From NCBI GenBank assembly GCA_027214125.1, contig JAPWHF010000012.1, positions 1 through 64,000 on the forward strand: DNA of 64,000 nucleotides, written 5' to 3'. This document shows, piece after piece, positions 46,744-56,068 of this stretch (the stretch's first letter is position 1; each line of letters starts with the position of its first letter). The translations under genes and the position numbers were made by a program. The DNA comes from Zoogloeaceae bacterium G21618-S1. Lineage in GTDB: Bacteria > Pseudomonadota > Gammaproteobacteria > Burkholderiales > Rhodocyclaceae. The notes under the pieces were generated by a model that was given only the letters and a program-made list of their open reading frames with translations, was not told the DNA's origin and did no database searches.

Positions 46744-47544
46744 TCAGGCGCTGACGCGCAAGAAGAACTCCATTTTTACACCCGCGATTTCGATGATGTC
46801 GTGATCGCTCAGGTGGTGAGCCTGCGCACCCAGCGGGCTGCCATTGACCACCGGGAAGGTCGAACCTTCCACGTGCGTAATGAAATAGCCATGTGGCCGT
46901 CGCGTGATGACCGCGACCTGAACCCCCGGCTTGCCAAGCGTCGTCAATGATTTGGTAAGCTCCAGTTCCCGCCCGACATTAGGGCCTGACAACACCTGGA
47001 TCATCCCCCCGGCGCCTTCACCTGGCGGGGGCGCCGCGACCTTGGCTGGTGACACCGCCTTGTCCGCTACACCCGCACCTGCCCGGTCGAGAATCTGTGT
47101 GGCCTCGGCATCAATTGCGGCAATGGCATCGTCGCCGTCCACCACCGTATCGGTCACGCCGACGTCGGATTTCGACACATCCAGCTCGGGATCAGCCATG
47201 ACCGGTTTAAGCGCCGCGGTATCGACGAAATCGGTCAAGGGCCCGGAGGCCGCCACGGCATCAACAACAAACTTGATGCGATATTTGCCCAGCTCGACCA
47301 CATCGTTGTTCTGCAGCGCGCACTTCTTGACCGGCTGACCATTGACATAGGTGCCATTGGTGCTGTTGCGGTCTTCAAGAAAGGCGTCGTCGAGAATCGC
47401 AGTGATCACCGCATGTTCGCCACTGATTGCCAGATTGTCGATCTGGATGTCGTTATGCGGCTTGCGCCCGATGGTCGTCCGCTCTTTGTTCAGCGGAATT
47501 TCCTTGAGCACCAGCCCGTCCATGCTGAGGATCAACTTCGGCAT
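46744..47544 (-). CDS. Two-FHA-domain protein
   Basis: 266-aa cytoplasmic adaptor. The N-terminal FHA domain (about 20-90) has the phosphothreonine-binding pattern TIGRKPHNDIQI, SGEH and NSTNGTYVNG. A Pro/Ala/Asp-rich linker follows (about 110-185), then a second, degenerate FHA-like domain (about 190-262; TTLGKPGVQVAVITRRPHG, VNGSPLG) lacking the canonical SxxH. It is 28 bp after the PP2C gene. It probably reads Ser/Thr phosphorylation; no kinase is in the window. Confidence 0.87.
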   Translation of the reverse strand: MPKLILSMDGLVLKEIPLNKERTTIGRKPHNDIQIDNLAISGEHAVITAILDDAFLEDRNSTNGTYVNGQPVKKCALQNNDVVELGKYRIKFVVDAVAASGPLTDFVDTAALKPVMADPELDVSKSDVGVTDTVVDGDDAIAAIDAEATQILDRAGAGVADKAVSPAKVAAPPPGEGAGGMIQVLSGPNVGRELELTKSLTTLGKPGVQVAVITRRPHGYFITHVEGSTFPVVNGSPLGAQAHHLSDHDIIEIAGVKMEFFLRVSA

Positions 47545-47572
47545 CGTATTGTCCTGTCCCTGTTTCGCCCTG

Positions 47573-48349
47573 CTACGTTCTGCGCGCCGGGAAGGGCTGC
47601 AGAACCTTGATCAAAACTACGGTGATGTTGTCACGACCACCCCGGTCGTTGGCAAGCTGAATCAGATGATCTGCCGCCACGGTCAGATTAGCGGACAAGG
47701 TCTCGCATACCAGCGCGATGTCTTCGTCATCAAGCATATCGGTCAAGCCATCGGAGCACAGCAGGTAGACATCCCCAACCCGCGCCTCGTGCAGTGCCAC
47801 ATCAGGCACCACCGCGGGCTCCACACCCAGCGCACGCGTCAGCAGACTGCGTCCGGGCGCTACCCGCGCTTCATCGGCACTCATCATGCCGCCATCGACC
47901 TGCTCCTGCAACAAAGAGTGGTCACGCGTCAGCTGAACGAGCTCGTCGGGCCGATAGCGATACATCCGCGAATCACCCACATGAGACACCAGTAAAGTGT
48001 TGTCATGAAAGCGCGATGCCACCACTGTCGAGCCCATACCGTGCAACTCGCGGTCTTTTCTCGCCGCAGCAATCACGTCTGTATTGGCGCGCATCGTGGC
48101 CTGCCGCAACTCCGCCAGCATCTGGGAGACCGAAGTCGCTTCGCTGCCCCGCAAACTTGCAGCCAGGCTATCGACAACCAGCCGAGACGCCACATCGCCG
48201 CCTTGATAACCCCCCATACCGTCGGCCAGCACAGCCCAACGAGACGCGTCATCAAACAAACACGCATCTTCGTTGCGCTGACGCATCTTTCCCGTATCGG
48301 TTCGCGACGCCATTTGCAAAGCTGACTTCTCCCGGTCCTGCGATTCCAT
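47573..48349 (-). CDS. PP2C-family serine/threonine protein phosphatase
   Basis: 258-aa metal-dependent phosphatase with motifs RQRNEDACLFD, VLADGMGGYQGGDVAS, LLVSHVGDSRMYRY, YLLCSDGLTDMLDD and GGRDNITVVLIKV, which provide the metal-binding aspartates. The start at ATG 48349 is chosen; a GTG at 48355 with closer SD is possible. It is first in the PP2C-FHA-MBL-GAF-ATPase series and likely reverses a Ser/Thr kinase encoded elsewhere. Confidence 0.9.
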   Translation of the reverse strand: MESQDREKSALQMASRTDTGKMRQRNEDACLFDDASRWAVLADGMGGYQGGDVASRLVVDSLAASLRGSEATSVSQMLAELRQATMRANTDVIAAARKDRELHGMGSTVVASRFHDNTLLVSHVGDSRMYRYRPDELVQLTRDHSLLQEQVDGGMMSADEARVAPGRSLLTRALGVEPAVVPDVALHEARVGDVYLLCSDGLTDMLDDEDIALVCETLSANLTVAADHLIQLANDRGGRDNITVVLIKVLQPFPARRT

Positions 48350-48552
48350 CAACACGCCACCCTCACCGGCGCACAGGGCAAGTCGCGCCTGGCCGCCATT
48401 TTTTCCCGGCCACCGTCAAACAGCTTCGGCCACAAGGTCTACGGCATCAGACCGCTAGACTTCACCCGCCTTTCTCGGCAGGAGTAACGCATTTTCACAC
48501 AACACCTCGCCATCAGGCGGCGAAAAATATAACGAAAGTACAATATCCGAAC

Positions 48553-48579
48553 CAAAAAAAACGCCGGCTTTCGCCGGCG
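48553..48579 (-). terminator. Intrinsic terminator downstream of sucD
   Basis: CGCCGGC (48562-48568) / GCCGGCG (48573-48579) with TTTC loop, followed on the minus strand by a run of eight Ts. It lies 22 bp after the sucD stop. The rest of the 251-bp gap to the PP2C gene holds its promoter region; I see no gene there. Confidence 0.85.
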
Positions 48580-48600
48580 CCTTTTCGCATCAGACAACGC

Positions 48601-49494
48601 TCAGAGCATGGCTTTGAGGAGCTTTGCCATCTCCGACGGGTTGCGCGTTACGGTAAAGCCGCATGCTTCCATGATGGCGAGCTTGGCATCGGCCGTATCC
48701 TCACCGCCCGAGATCAGCGCACCGGCATGGCCCATACGCTTGCCTGCGGGTGCAGTCACACCGGCAATAAAGCCAACCACCGGCTTCTTCATGTTGTCCT
48801 TGCACCAACGGGCCGCCTCGGCTTCGTCCGGACCGCCAATTTCGCCGATCATGATGACCGCATCGGTATCCGGGTCATCATTGAACATGCGCATCACGTC
48901 GATGTGCTTGAGACCATTGATGGGGTCACCACCAATACCGACCGCGGAAGACTGGCCCAGTCCGATCTCGGTCAGCTGGCCCACGGCTTCATAGGTCAGC
49001 GTGCCGGAGCGGGAAACCACGCCAATCCGACCTTTCCGGTGGATGTGACCCGGCATGATGCCGATCTTGATTTCATCCGGCGTGATCAGACCCGGGCAGT
49101 TGGGGCCGAGCAGCAGCGTTTCCTTGCCGCCGGCAGCAACTTTCTGCTTCATCTTGTTGCGCACTTCGAGCATGTCGCGAACCGGAATGCCCTCGGTGAT
49201 GCAGATCGCCAGATCGATATCGGCTTCGCAGGCTTCCCAGATCGCGGCAGCAGCGCCGGCGGGCGGCACATAGATGACCGAAACGGTCGAGCCGGTTTCA
49301 GCCGCGGCTTCCTTGACGGATGCGTAGATAGGAACACCAAAGATGGACTCGCCCGCTTTCTTCGGGTTCACGCCAGCGACAAAGCAGTTCTTGCCGTTCG
49401 CGTACTCGATGCACTTCTCGGTGTGGAACTGACCGGTCTTGCCCGTGATGCCCTGGGTGATGACCTTGGTGTCTTTGTTGATCAGAATAGACAT
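48601..49494 (-). CDS. sucD: SucD, succinyl-CoA synthetase alpha subunit
   Basis: 297-aa subunit of the TCA-cycle enzyme interconverting succinyl-CoA and succinate with ATP/GTP formation. It has the N-terminal NKDTKVITQGITGKTGQFH CoA-binding region, GPNCPGLITP, and the phospho-histidine motif GHAGALISGG. It is 12 bp after sucC, forming the standard sucCD operon. Confidence 0.98.
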   Translation of the reverse strand: MSILINKDTKVITQGITGKTGQFHTEKCIEYANGKNCFVAGVNPKKAGESIFGVPIYASVKEAAAETGSTVSVIYVPPAGAAAAIWEACEADIDLAICITEGIPVRDMLEVRNKMKQKVAAGGKETLLLGPNCPGLITPDEIKIGIMPGHIHRKGRIGVVSRSGTLTYEAVGQLTEIGLGQSSAVGIGGDPINGLKHIDVMRMFNDDPDTDAVIMIGEIGGPDEAEAARWCKDNMKKPVVGFIAGVTAPAGKRMGHAGALISGGEDTADAKLAIMEACGFTVTRNPSEMAKLLKAML

Positions 49495-49506
49495 TCGAAA
49501 CTCTCC

Positions 49507-50667
49507 TTACTTGACCGCTTCGACGACTTTCGTCGCGGCTTCGGCCATGCTGTCGGCGGAAATGATGGGCAACCCGGACTCGGCGAGAATCTTCTTGCCG
49601 ATGTCTTCGTTGGTACCCTTCATGCGCACCACCAGCGGTACGGAGAGATTGACTTCCTTGGCTGCTGCGACCACGCCGGTGGCGATGGTGTCGCAACGCA
49701 TGATGCCGCCAAAGATGTTCACCAGAATGCCCTTCACCTTGGGGTTCTGAAGCATGATCTTGAAGGCTTCGGTCACCTTCTCGGTCGTTGCACCACCGCC
49801 AACGTCCAGGAAGTTGGCCGGCGAAGCGCCGAACAGCTTGATCGTATCCATGGTCGCCATGGCCAGACCGGCGCCGTTAACCAGGCAGCCGATGTTGCCG
49901 TCCAGGCTGATATAGGCCAGGTCGTACTTGGAGGCCTCGACTTCGTCTGCGTCTTCTTCGTCCAGATCGCGGTACTCGACGATCTCCGGGTGACGATACA
50001 GCGCGTTGGAGTCGAAATTGAATTTGGCGTCCAACGCCTTGATGTTGCCGTTGCCTTCCAGAATCAGCGGGTTGATTTCCGCCAGCGAGGCATCGGTTTC
50101 CATGTAGCAGGTATAGAGCTTCTTGAGCGCGTCGACAGCCTTGTCGACGGAGCCGGCCGGAACACCAATCCCGGTCGCCAGTTCGGTCGCTTGCGCATCG
50201 GTCAGGCCGACGAGCGGATCGACGAAGACCTTGATGATCTTCTCCGGCGTCTTGGCAGCCACTTCCTCGATGTCCATGCCGCCCTCAGAGGAGGCCATCA
50301 TGGCAACCGACTGAGTTGCACGGTCGGTCAGCGCCGCAACGTAGTATTCCTTCTGAATGTCGGCGCCTTCTTCGATCAGCAGGCGGCGGACTTTCTGTCC
50401 CTCGGCGCCGGTCTGGTGCGTGATCAGCTGCATGCCCAGAATCTCGCCGGCCAGCGCTTTCACTTCGTCGATCGACTTGGCGAGCTTCACGCCACCACCC
50501 TTGCCACGGCCACCGGCGTGAATCTGTGCCTTGACCACCCAGATCTTGCCGCCCAGCTCTTCGGCCGCTTTGACCGCATCGTCCACCGAGAAGCACGGAA
50601 TGCCACGCGGGGTGACGACGCCATACTTTCTCAGCAGCTCTTTTGCCTGATACTCATGAATCTTCAT
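49507..50667 (-). CDS. sucC: SucC, succinyl-CoA synthetase beta subunit
   Basis: 386-aa ATP-grasp subunit with N-terminus [31 protein letters not shown] nucleotide loop and [17 protein letters not shown] near the end. The ATG at 50667 gives exact family length, so an upstream in-frame extension to 50934 was rejected. A long 277-bp upstream region precedes it, with a TATAAT at 50866-50871 on the minus strand. Confidence 0.98.
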   Translation of the reverse strand: MKIHEYQAKELLRKYGVVTPRGIPCFSVDDAVKAAEELGGKIWVVKAQIHAGGRGKGGGVKLAKSIDEVKALAGEILGMQLITHQTGAEGQKVRRLLIEEGADIQKEYYVAALTDRATQSVAMMASSEGGMDIEEVAAKTPEKIIKVFVDPLVGLTDAQATELATGIGVPAGSVDKAVDALKKLYTCYMETDASLAEINPLILEGNGNIKALDAKFNFDSNALYRHPEIVEYRDLDEEDADEVEASKYDLAYISLDGNIGCLVNGAGLAMATMDTIKLFGASPANFLDVGGGATTEKVTEAFKIMLQNPKVKGILVNIFGGIMRCDTIATGVVAAAKEVNLSVPLVVRMKGTNEDIGKKILAESGLPIISADSMAEAATKVVEAVK

Positions 50668-50844
50668 GGTTGCCCTTCGATAGAAGCCGCATCTCCACAC
50701 GGAGAACACGGACATTAGGTTGAACGGGTCAATTCGGGGCCCAGACCCCACGACATCTGCCGATCTCCCTCGTCCGGCACATGCCGTTGCATCAGCGACA
50801 AAGCGCCAATGCGTGCGACACACATCCGCAGCGCGCGTGAATTC

Positions 50845-50873
50845 TTGCACGGCGAAAGCCTTGTAATTATAAC
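50845..50873. promoter_or_regulatory. Sigma-70-like promoter signals upstream of sucC
   Basis: On the plus strand TTGCAC (50845-50850), 17 bp, TATAAC (50868-50873). On the minus strand TATAAT (50866-50871) overlaps it, with only a poor -35. The minus-strand -10 could serve sucC with a leader of about 190 nt; the plus-strand signal points into the antisense of the DUF2889 gene. Both are pattern matches only. Confidence 0.35.
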
Positions 50874-50944
50874 CGAATTCCGACGCATCGCGACCCTGGC
50901 CGCGGCTCGGGAGGCCGCGCCCGGCACTGACCACTCATCCGCCG

Positions 50945-51526
50945 TTAAACGTCGCCGTCTTCAGCATTCCCCGAACCGTCCGCAGGCAACCGATACCATG
51001 CGGGGTAGTACTGCCGAACCGTGTCGCCATCAGTCGCGAGGGCGTGACAGCGATCCAGCTGAAATGGCTTCTCCCCTACACTGGCGTTGTCTTTCATGAA
51101 GGTCGCAAAAGTCTGCACCGCAGCGGTCGGCAAACTCAGCAGCAACTCGGAGACATGGCTGCACCCGTCGGTCCCGAAAAACTCGGCCCGTATCGCGTCA
51201 CGGAAGCCTTTCATCAGATTCATCCCCACCAAAGCCTGGTAAGCCGGGCCAATGCGATCGCAGGCGCCCGGATAGGGCATCCACTCCAGTTCAGCATGTG
51301 CATCCAGAATGGTGAAACCTTGATCGATCAGCACGGACACGCGCATGCGATGCACGGGATCGCCTTTCTTACGCACCCCGGCTGCCAGCGGATAGTCCAC
51401 ATCCTTGACATCGACCAGCGTTGCATCGAGTTCCACGAGGCCGTCGCCCCGGAAAAACCCTTCAATCTCAATGCGCCGAACCTGCGCGCGCCGGCGGCCA
51501 ACCCCACCTGATAATTTGGCATTCAT
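50945..51526 (-). CDS. DUF2889-family protein
   Basis: 193-aa protein with the DUF2889 pattern: an early RRIEIEGFFRGDGLVELDATLVDVKD block, HRMRVSVLIDQGFTILDAHA, PYPGACDRIGPAYQALVG and KGFRDAIRAEFFGTDGCSHV. Function is unknown. No signal peptide or membrane segment. The ATG at 51526 is picked since the frame upstream to 51637 carries nothing conserved. It is transcribed away from fimV and toward sucC. Confidence 0.75.
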   Translation of the reverse strand: MNAKLSGGVGRRRAQVRRIEIEGFFRGDGLVELDATLVDVKDVDYPLAAGVRKKGDPVHRMRVSVLIDQGFTILDAHAELEWMPYPGACDRIGPAYQALVGMNLMKGFRDAIRAEFFGTDGCSHVSELLLSLPTAAVQTFATFMKDNASVGEKPFQLDRCHALATDGDTVRQYYPAWYRLPADGSGNAEDGDV

Positions 51527-51723
51527 GACAACGTACGCAATCGTATGGCAACGCGTCATGATACCGCGACTTCGCCGTGCACCGCGGCTTGCCGGGCCGG
51601 GCATATGTGTGCAATTTTGTGCACAAGCCCATGACAAAGGGCCAAATCGAGCGCAAGTTCATTACAATGTGCTTCAAATAGTTTCGCGATCGCCCGAATT
51701 CATAAGGCTTTTCCGACTGAACG

Positions 51724-54018
51724 ATGACGTCGTCACCAAGCAAGTCCTCACTGCTGCTTTGCGCCCTTGTGTCGATCCCGGCCACGGCGCAAGCCATCGG
51801 TTTTGGCGAAATCCTCAGTCAATCCGCCATCGGCGAGCCCTTTCGCACCGAAATCCGGCTCCACGGCGTCGGCTCAAAAGACGGCAGTGACTGTCTTCGT
51901 GTCGTGCCGGGCAAGGACCTCGCAGACGGCATTCCCTCGGTGCGCAACGCGCTGGTCAGCCTCCAGATACGCGCGGGCACGCCGATCGCCGTCATCACCC
52001 GCGCACAAGCCGTCCTCGACCCCATCGTCCGGCTCACGCTTGAAGAAACCTGCCAAGCACGACTGACGCGAACCTACACCCTGCTGCTGCCCTCCCCCGC
52101 ACGCAGCATCGCGACGCCACAGGCGGCCACGCCAGCGTTTCGCCCGGCTATTCCTGCAACAGGCTCACCCGCGCTGGCCGCCTTGTCGACAGGCGAACTC
52201 GGAGGGGCCTGGACACTGCCCGATGACGCCTCCATCAATCAGCTGGCCCGCCAGCTCTACCCGTCGAACCGAGATGACCGGATCGGCTTTATCAGGGCAA
52301 CACGCAAACTCAATCGTGGCGACCGCAGCATTCGCTCGTCACGGCAAACCCTTGGCGCGGGTACCACACTCCTCCTGCCAGGCCGGGAAGCGATTATCGC
52401 CGCCCGCCCGGCACCCGCAGCACCGAAACCAGTCGCGCGTGCGCCACAGCCGGCGCCCGCCAAGCCCCCCGCACCAGAACCTGCCGCAGCGACAACGCCC
52501 CCGGCAGAGCTGGTGACCGAAGCAGCTGTGGCGCCAACTGAGCCATCGCCCGCGGACAACGGAGACCGACTGACGCTCACCGGCGATGCGCCGGACTTCG
52601 ACGGTTTCAAGCTATCCCGTCAACTGGGCGACCCCGGCCTGATCGACCGCACATCCGAGTCCGACCGCGATCTCCTGCGCCGCGAGCAGCAACTGATCAT
52701 GCTGCTCGATGAGCAAATCACGGCGCGGCTCGAACTCACCGACCGCATCGAACGTATCGAGGCCCTGCAAAAGGCACTGGCCGACGAGGTCGCCAAGAAA
52801 GACATTTCGCAGGCAAACACGCCGGCCAATGAAACAAGATCTGCCGCGCCCACGATCGAGGCCGCAGCACCCGCCCCCGCGCCTGCGGCCCCCCCCGACT
52901 GGCTTACGACGGCCGAACACTGGTTCCCGGCCGGCCTCGCCGCGCTGCTGGCATCACTCATGACGGTCTGGCTTCTGCGCCGACGACGTACCGGCAACGA
53001 AGGCGATGAGCCTCTTTACGAAAACGAGGCGACACAGACAGCGCCCAAGGCCGACAAGCCGTCCATCGCCACGCCGCAGGCCAACCCAGGCGCCGAGAGC
53101 TTTGACTTCTCGCCCATCGACTGGGACGGGTCGGCACCCGCCGAATTGCAGCACAGCGTTGCGCCCATCACGATCGAAGAAGCCGACCTTTCCGAAGAGC
53201 ATGAATCTGCGGTCGAACTCGCCGACATCATGATGTCTTTCGGCCGCATTCAGGGTGCAGCTGCAACCTTGGCCGAATTCATCCGCAACAACCCAAAACA
53301 GGCCGTCGCGCCCTGGCTGAAGCTGCTGGAGGTATACCGCACCGCCGACATGCGTGAAGACTTCGAAATCATCACCCGGCAGCTCAACCAGACCTTCAAC
53401 GTCAAGGTCGTCGAGTGGGACGACTTCGACCTTGCGCGCCAGACATCCGAGTCAGTCGAACAGATGGCGCACATCGTCAAGGCGCTCACCAGCACCTGGA
53501 TGACCGTCGACTGTCAGGCCTACATCCAGCGTCTGCTGCGAGACAACCGCGATGGCGCACGGCAGGGCTTCCCCATCGCGGTGATTGATGACCTGCTCAT
53601 GCTCATGGCCGTGCTCGAAGACCAGCTCGGCTCCTACACCGGCCCGGTCGACATCCCCGTGGCAGCCATCGAAACTGCAGCCGATGCAGAAACACCGGCC
53701 ACGGACGAAGCCCCGATCGACTTCAGCGCACCGCTCGACACGACAAACTCCGAGCCGATCTTCAGCCTCAACGAGGCCGACATCAGCCCGTCGCTGACCG
53801 AAACGACACTCCCCGACCTCGACTTCCAGCTCGAATCCGGCGACACGCCCGCACCCGAGGAAACGGAAGAGGAGGCACACGAGCCCGAATCACCGCCCCC
53901 GCCAGAACCCGACGAGGCGCCGCCACCTGCGAGGCCGAAGGGGCTGGGCGGCGACGCCGACGACGGCTTCACCGCCACCGAACTGCTTGGCGGCTTCAAC
54001 CGCAAACGCGACGACTGA
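51724..54018 (+). CDS. fimV: FimV-like motility/pilus assembly protein
   Basis: 764-aa protein with signal peptide at about 1-24, a FimV N-terminal domain (about 25-130; GFGEILSQSAIGEPFRTEI, LRLTLEETC-like VRLTLEETCQAR), a LysM-like region that is divergent (about 165-225), a Pro/Ala-rich stretch, a coiled coil (about 315-352), one transmembrane helix (about 400-417) and an acidic C-terminal cytoplasmic part with a TPR-like segment and Glu/Pro-rich tail. FimV links peptidoglycan to type IV pilus assembly and cyclic AMP signalling in Pseudomonas. Good length match to smaller FimV relatives. Confidence 0.82.
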   Translation: MTSSPSKSSLLLCALVSIPATAQAIGFGEILSQSAIGEPFRTEIRLHGVGSKDGSDCLRVVPGKDLADGIPSVRNALVSLQIRAGTPIAVITRAQAVLDPIVRLTLEETCQARLTRTYTLLLPSPARSIATPQAATPAFRPAIPATGSPALAALSTGELGGAWTLPDDASINQLARQLYPSNRDDRIGFIRATRKLNRGDRSIRSSRQTLGAGTTLLLPGREAIIAARPAPAAPKPVARAPQPAPAKPPAPEPAAATTPPAELVTEAAVAPTEPSPADNGDRLTLTGDAPDFDGFKLSRQLGDPGLIDRTSESDRDLLRREQQLIMLLDEQITARLELTDRIERIEALQKALADEVAKKDISQANTPANETRSAAPTIEAAAPAPAPAAPPDWLTTAEHWFPAGLAALLASLMTVWLLRRRRTGNEGDEPLYENEATQTAPKADKPSIATPQANPGAESFDFSPIDWDGSAPAELQHSVAPITIEEADLSEEHESAVELADIMMSFGRIQGAAATLAEFIRNNPKQAVAPWLKLLEVYRTADMREDFEIITRQLNQTFNVKVVEWDDFDLARQTSESVEQMAHIVKALTSTWMTVDCQAYIQRLLRDNRDGARQGFPIAVIDDLLMLMAVLEDQLGSYTGPVDIPVAAIETAADAETPATDEAPIDFSAPLDTTNSEPIFSLNEADISPSLTETTLPDLDFQLESGDTPAPEETEEEAHEPESPPPPEPDEAPPPARPKGLGGDADDGFTATELLGGFNRKRDD

Positions 54019-54082
54019 GCCAGTCATCACGAACACACCGCGATACACCGCCCCGATCGCCGTGGCGATAGCCTCGCGGCGC

Positions 54083-54829
54083 TCAAACCGGATTATCGAT
54101 GTCCACAAATTGGTATGCCAGGCCGAACTGGTCGGCTAGATGCTCTCCAAGCGCCTGAATGCCATAACGCTCGGTGGCATGATGCCCTGCCGCGATATAC
54201 GGCACCCCTGACTCCCGCGCCAGGTGCACGGTCGGCTCGGAGATCTCGCCCGACACGAATACGTCGCAACCCGCCGCCACGGCAGATTCAAGAAATGACT
54301 GCGCGGCGCCGGTGCACCACGCCACCCGCCGCACCACCCTGTCACCATCGCCCACCAGTTGCGCCGCTCGACCCAAAGTCGCGCCAAGTTGTTCTGCAAG
54401 CACGCGAGCAGGCAGGGCTTGGGATACATTACCGATCAGGCCCAGCGACTGCTCGCCGAAGCTTGCCGTCGCCGTCCAGCCCATTCGACGGGCCAACTGC
54501 GCGTTGTTACCCAACTCCGGATGCACATCCAGCGGCAAGTGATATGCCAACAAACTGATGTCATGTCGCAACAGGGTACTCAAGCGCCGCTTGCGCAAAC
54601 CGACCACGCGCGCATCCTCACCCCGCCAGAAATAGCCGTGATGCACCAACACCGCATCGGCCTGCCGCTCAACCGCCGCATCGAGCAGGGCCTGACTGGC
54701 GGTTACACCGCAAACCACGCGTGCCACCTCCGGCCTTCCTTCCACTTGCAAACCGTTTGGGCAATAATCCTTCATCGCGGTCACATTAAGCAGCGCGTCC
54801 AGATAGCGCTCAAGCTCAGTCAATTGCAT
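54083..54829 (-). CDS. Nif3-like dinuclear metal centre protein (YbgI family)
   Basis: 248-aa hexameric-type NIF3 protein. Metal ligands lie in LVHHGYFW (about 66-73), YHLPLDVHP, and near the end GHHATERYG with the VSGEISEP stretch. It is often named GTP cyclohydrolase I-type or YbgI; its biochemical role is unsettled. The ATG at 54829 gives the family N-terminus MQLTELERYLDALL. It is divergent from the DegS-like gene, 50 bp away, a common neighbour in betaproteobacteria. Confidence 0.9.
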   Translation of the reverse strand: MQLTELERYLDALLNVTAMKDYCPNGLQVEGRPEVARVVCGVTASQALLDAAVERQADAVLVHHGYFWRGEDARVVGLRKRRLSTLLRHDISLLAYHLPLDVHPELGNNAQLARRMGWTATASFGEQSLGLIGNVSQALPARVLAEQLGATLGRAAQLVGDGDRVVRRVAWCTGAAQSFLESAVAAGCDVFVSGEISEPTVHLARESGVPYIAAGHHATERYGIQALGEHLADQFGLAYQFVDIDNPV

Positions 54830-54879
54830 ATGTCCGTCCTCCTTCCCATCGCCCGGGTGCCCAAACTGGCGCCCCACAC

Positions 54880-56046
54880 ATGATTCACCGGCTCTGGCTG
54901 ACCTTCGCCCAGGCAGTCACCGTTGCGGTGGCTGTCGTATTTGTGCTGTCCACCTTCAAGCCCGACTGGCTCAAACCAGAAGTCCCGGTGGTTGTGATGC
55001 AAAACGAGGCGCCGCCCGCCGCGACCATTGTCCCAACGACCGACGCCCCCGGATCGTATGCCAAAGCAGCCCGAACCGCGCTCCCCTCCGTCGTACATAT
55101 TTTTACCAGCAAGGAAATGCAGTCCCAGCGCAGCCCCTTTCTGGATGACCCGATTTTCCGTCATTTTTTCGGAGACCGCCTCGGTCCGCGGCAAGAACAG
55201 CGCACCTCGGGTCTCGGATCAGGCGTCATTGCCAGCGCCGACGGATATATTCTGACCAACAACCATGTCATCGAAGCCGCCGACGCCATCGAGGTCGCCC
55301 TCAACGACGGCCGCAAGTTCGAGGCAAAGCTCGTCGGCCGCGACCCTGAGACCGATCTCGCCGTGCTACGCATTGAAGCCGGCGACGCGCTTCCGGCGGT
55401 AAGCTTCGCACCGACCGAATCGCTGTCAGTTGGCGACATTGTCCTGGCCATCGGCAACCCCTTCGGTGTCGGTCAGACCGTCACCATGGGCATCGTCTCC
55501 GCACTGCAACGCAGCCACCTTGGCATCAGCACCTTCGAAAATTTCATTCAAACCGATGCGGCAATCAACCCCGGCAACTCTGGTGGCGCGCTGGTCAATA
55601 GTGACGGCGCGCTGGTGGGTATCAATGCCGCCATCTACTCCCGCTCGGGTGGCTCGCTCGGCATCGGCTTCGCCATTCCGGTCACCTTCGCCAAAGACGT
55701 GATGGATCAGATCATCCGTACCGGTCGTGTGACGCGCGGCTGGATCGGGGTCGAAATTCAGGACATCACCCCGGAGTTGGCTGAATCCTTTGGTTTACCC
55801 GACGCCGAAGGGGCCTTGATTGCAGGGGTGATGCGTGGCGGCCCGGCCGACAAGGGCGGCATTCAGCCTGGCGATGTCTTGATCGGCATCGGCACACAGC
55901 CCATTGCCAGCCCGCAACGCATGCTTGAACTAGTGGCCGCGCTCGCACCAGGCGCGGATGCGCGCTTCACGGTCCGCCGGAAAAAGCAGGTGATTGAGTT
56001 GCCGGTCAAGATCGGCCGCCGACCGACAATTCCTCGCCCTCAGTAG
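54880..56046 (+). CDS. DegS/DegQ-like membrane-anchored serine protease with one PDZ
   Basis: 388-aa HtrA-family protease with an N-terminal anchor (about 8-24), triad His129 (LTNNHV), Asp159 (ETDLAVLRI) and Ser234 (PGNSGGALV), and a single C-terminal PDZ domain (about 275-375; GWIGVEIQDI, ADKGGIQPGDVLIGIG). One PDZ and an uncleaved anchor fit DegS, which senses envelope stress, rather than two-PDZ DegP. It lies convergent to tatC. Confidence 0.93.
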   Translation: MIHRLWLTFAQAVTVAVAVVFVLSTFKPDWLKPEVPVVVMQNEAPPAATIVPTTDAPGSYAKAARTALPSVVHIFTSKEMQSQRSPFLDDPIFRHFFGDRLGPRQEQRTSGLGSGVIASADGYILTNNHVIEAADAIEVALNDGRKFEAKLVGRDPETDLAVLRIEAGDALPAVSFAPTESLSVGDIVLAIGNPFGVGQTVTMGIVSALQRSHLGISTFENFIQTDAAINPGNSGGALVNSDGALVGINAAIYSRSGGSLGIGFAIPVTFAKDVMDQIIRTGRVTRGWIGVEIQDITPELAESFGLPDAEGALIAGVMRGGPADKGGIQPGDVLIGIGTQPIASPQRMLELVAALAPGADARFTVRRKKQVIELPVKIGRRPTIPRPQ

Positions 56047-56068
56047 CGCGAGACATCGAATCGGTCGA

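Noticed and set aside
47794-50718. A 974-codon plus-strand frame opposite the PP2C gene and sucCD.
   Set aside because: It is antisense to unambiguous genes and its translation is His/Arg/Gln-rich with no family features; an artefact of GC-rich third positions.
50668-50934. N-terminal extension of sucC to 50934.
   Set aside because: The family N-terminus is at 50667; the upstream residues are non-conserved and Arg-rich.
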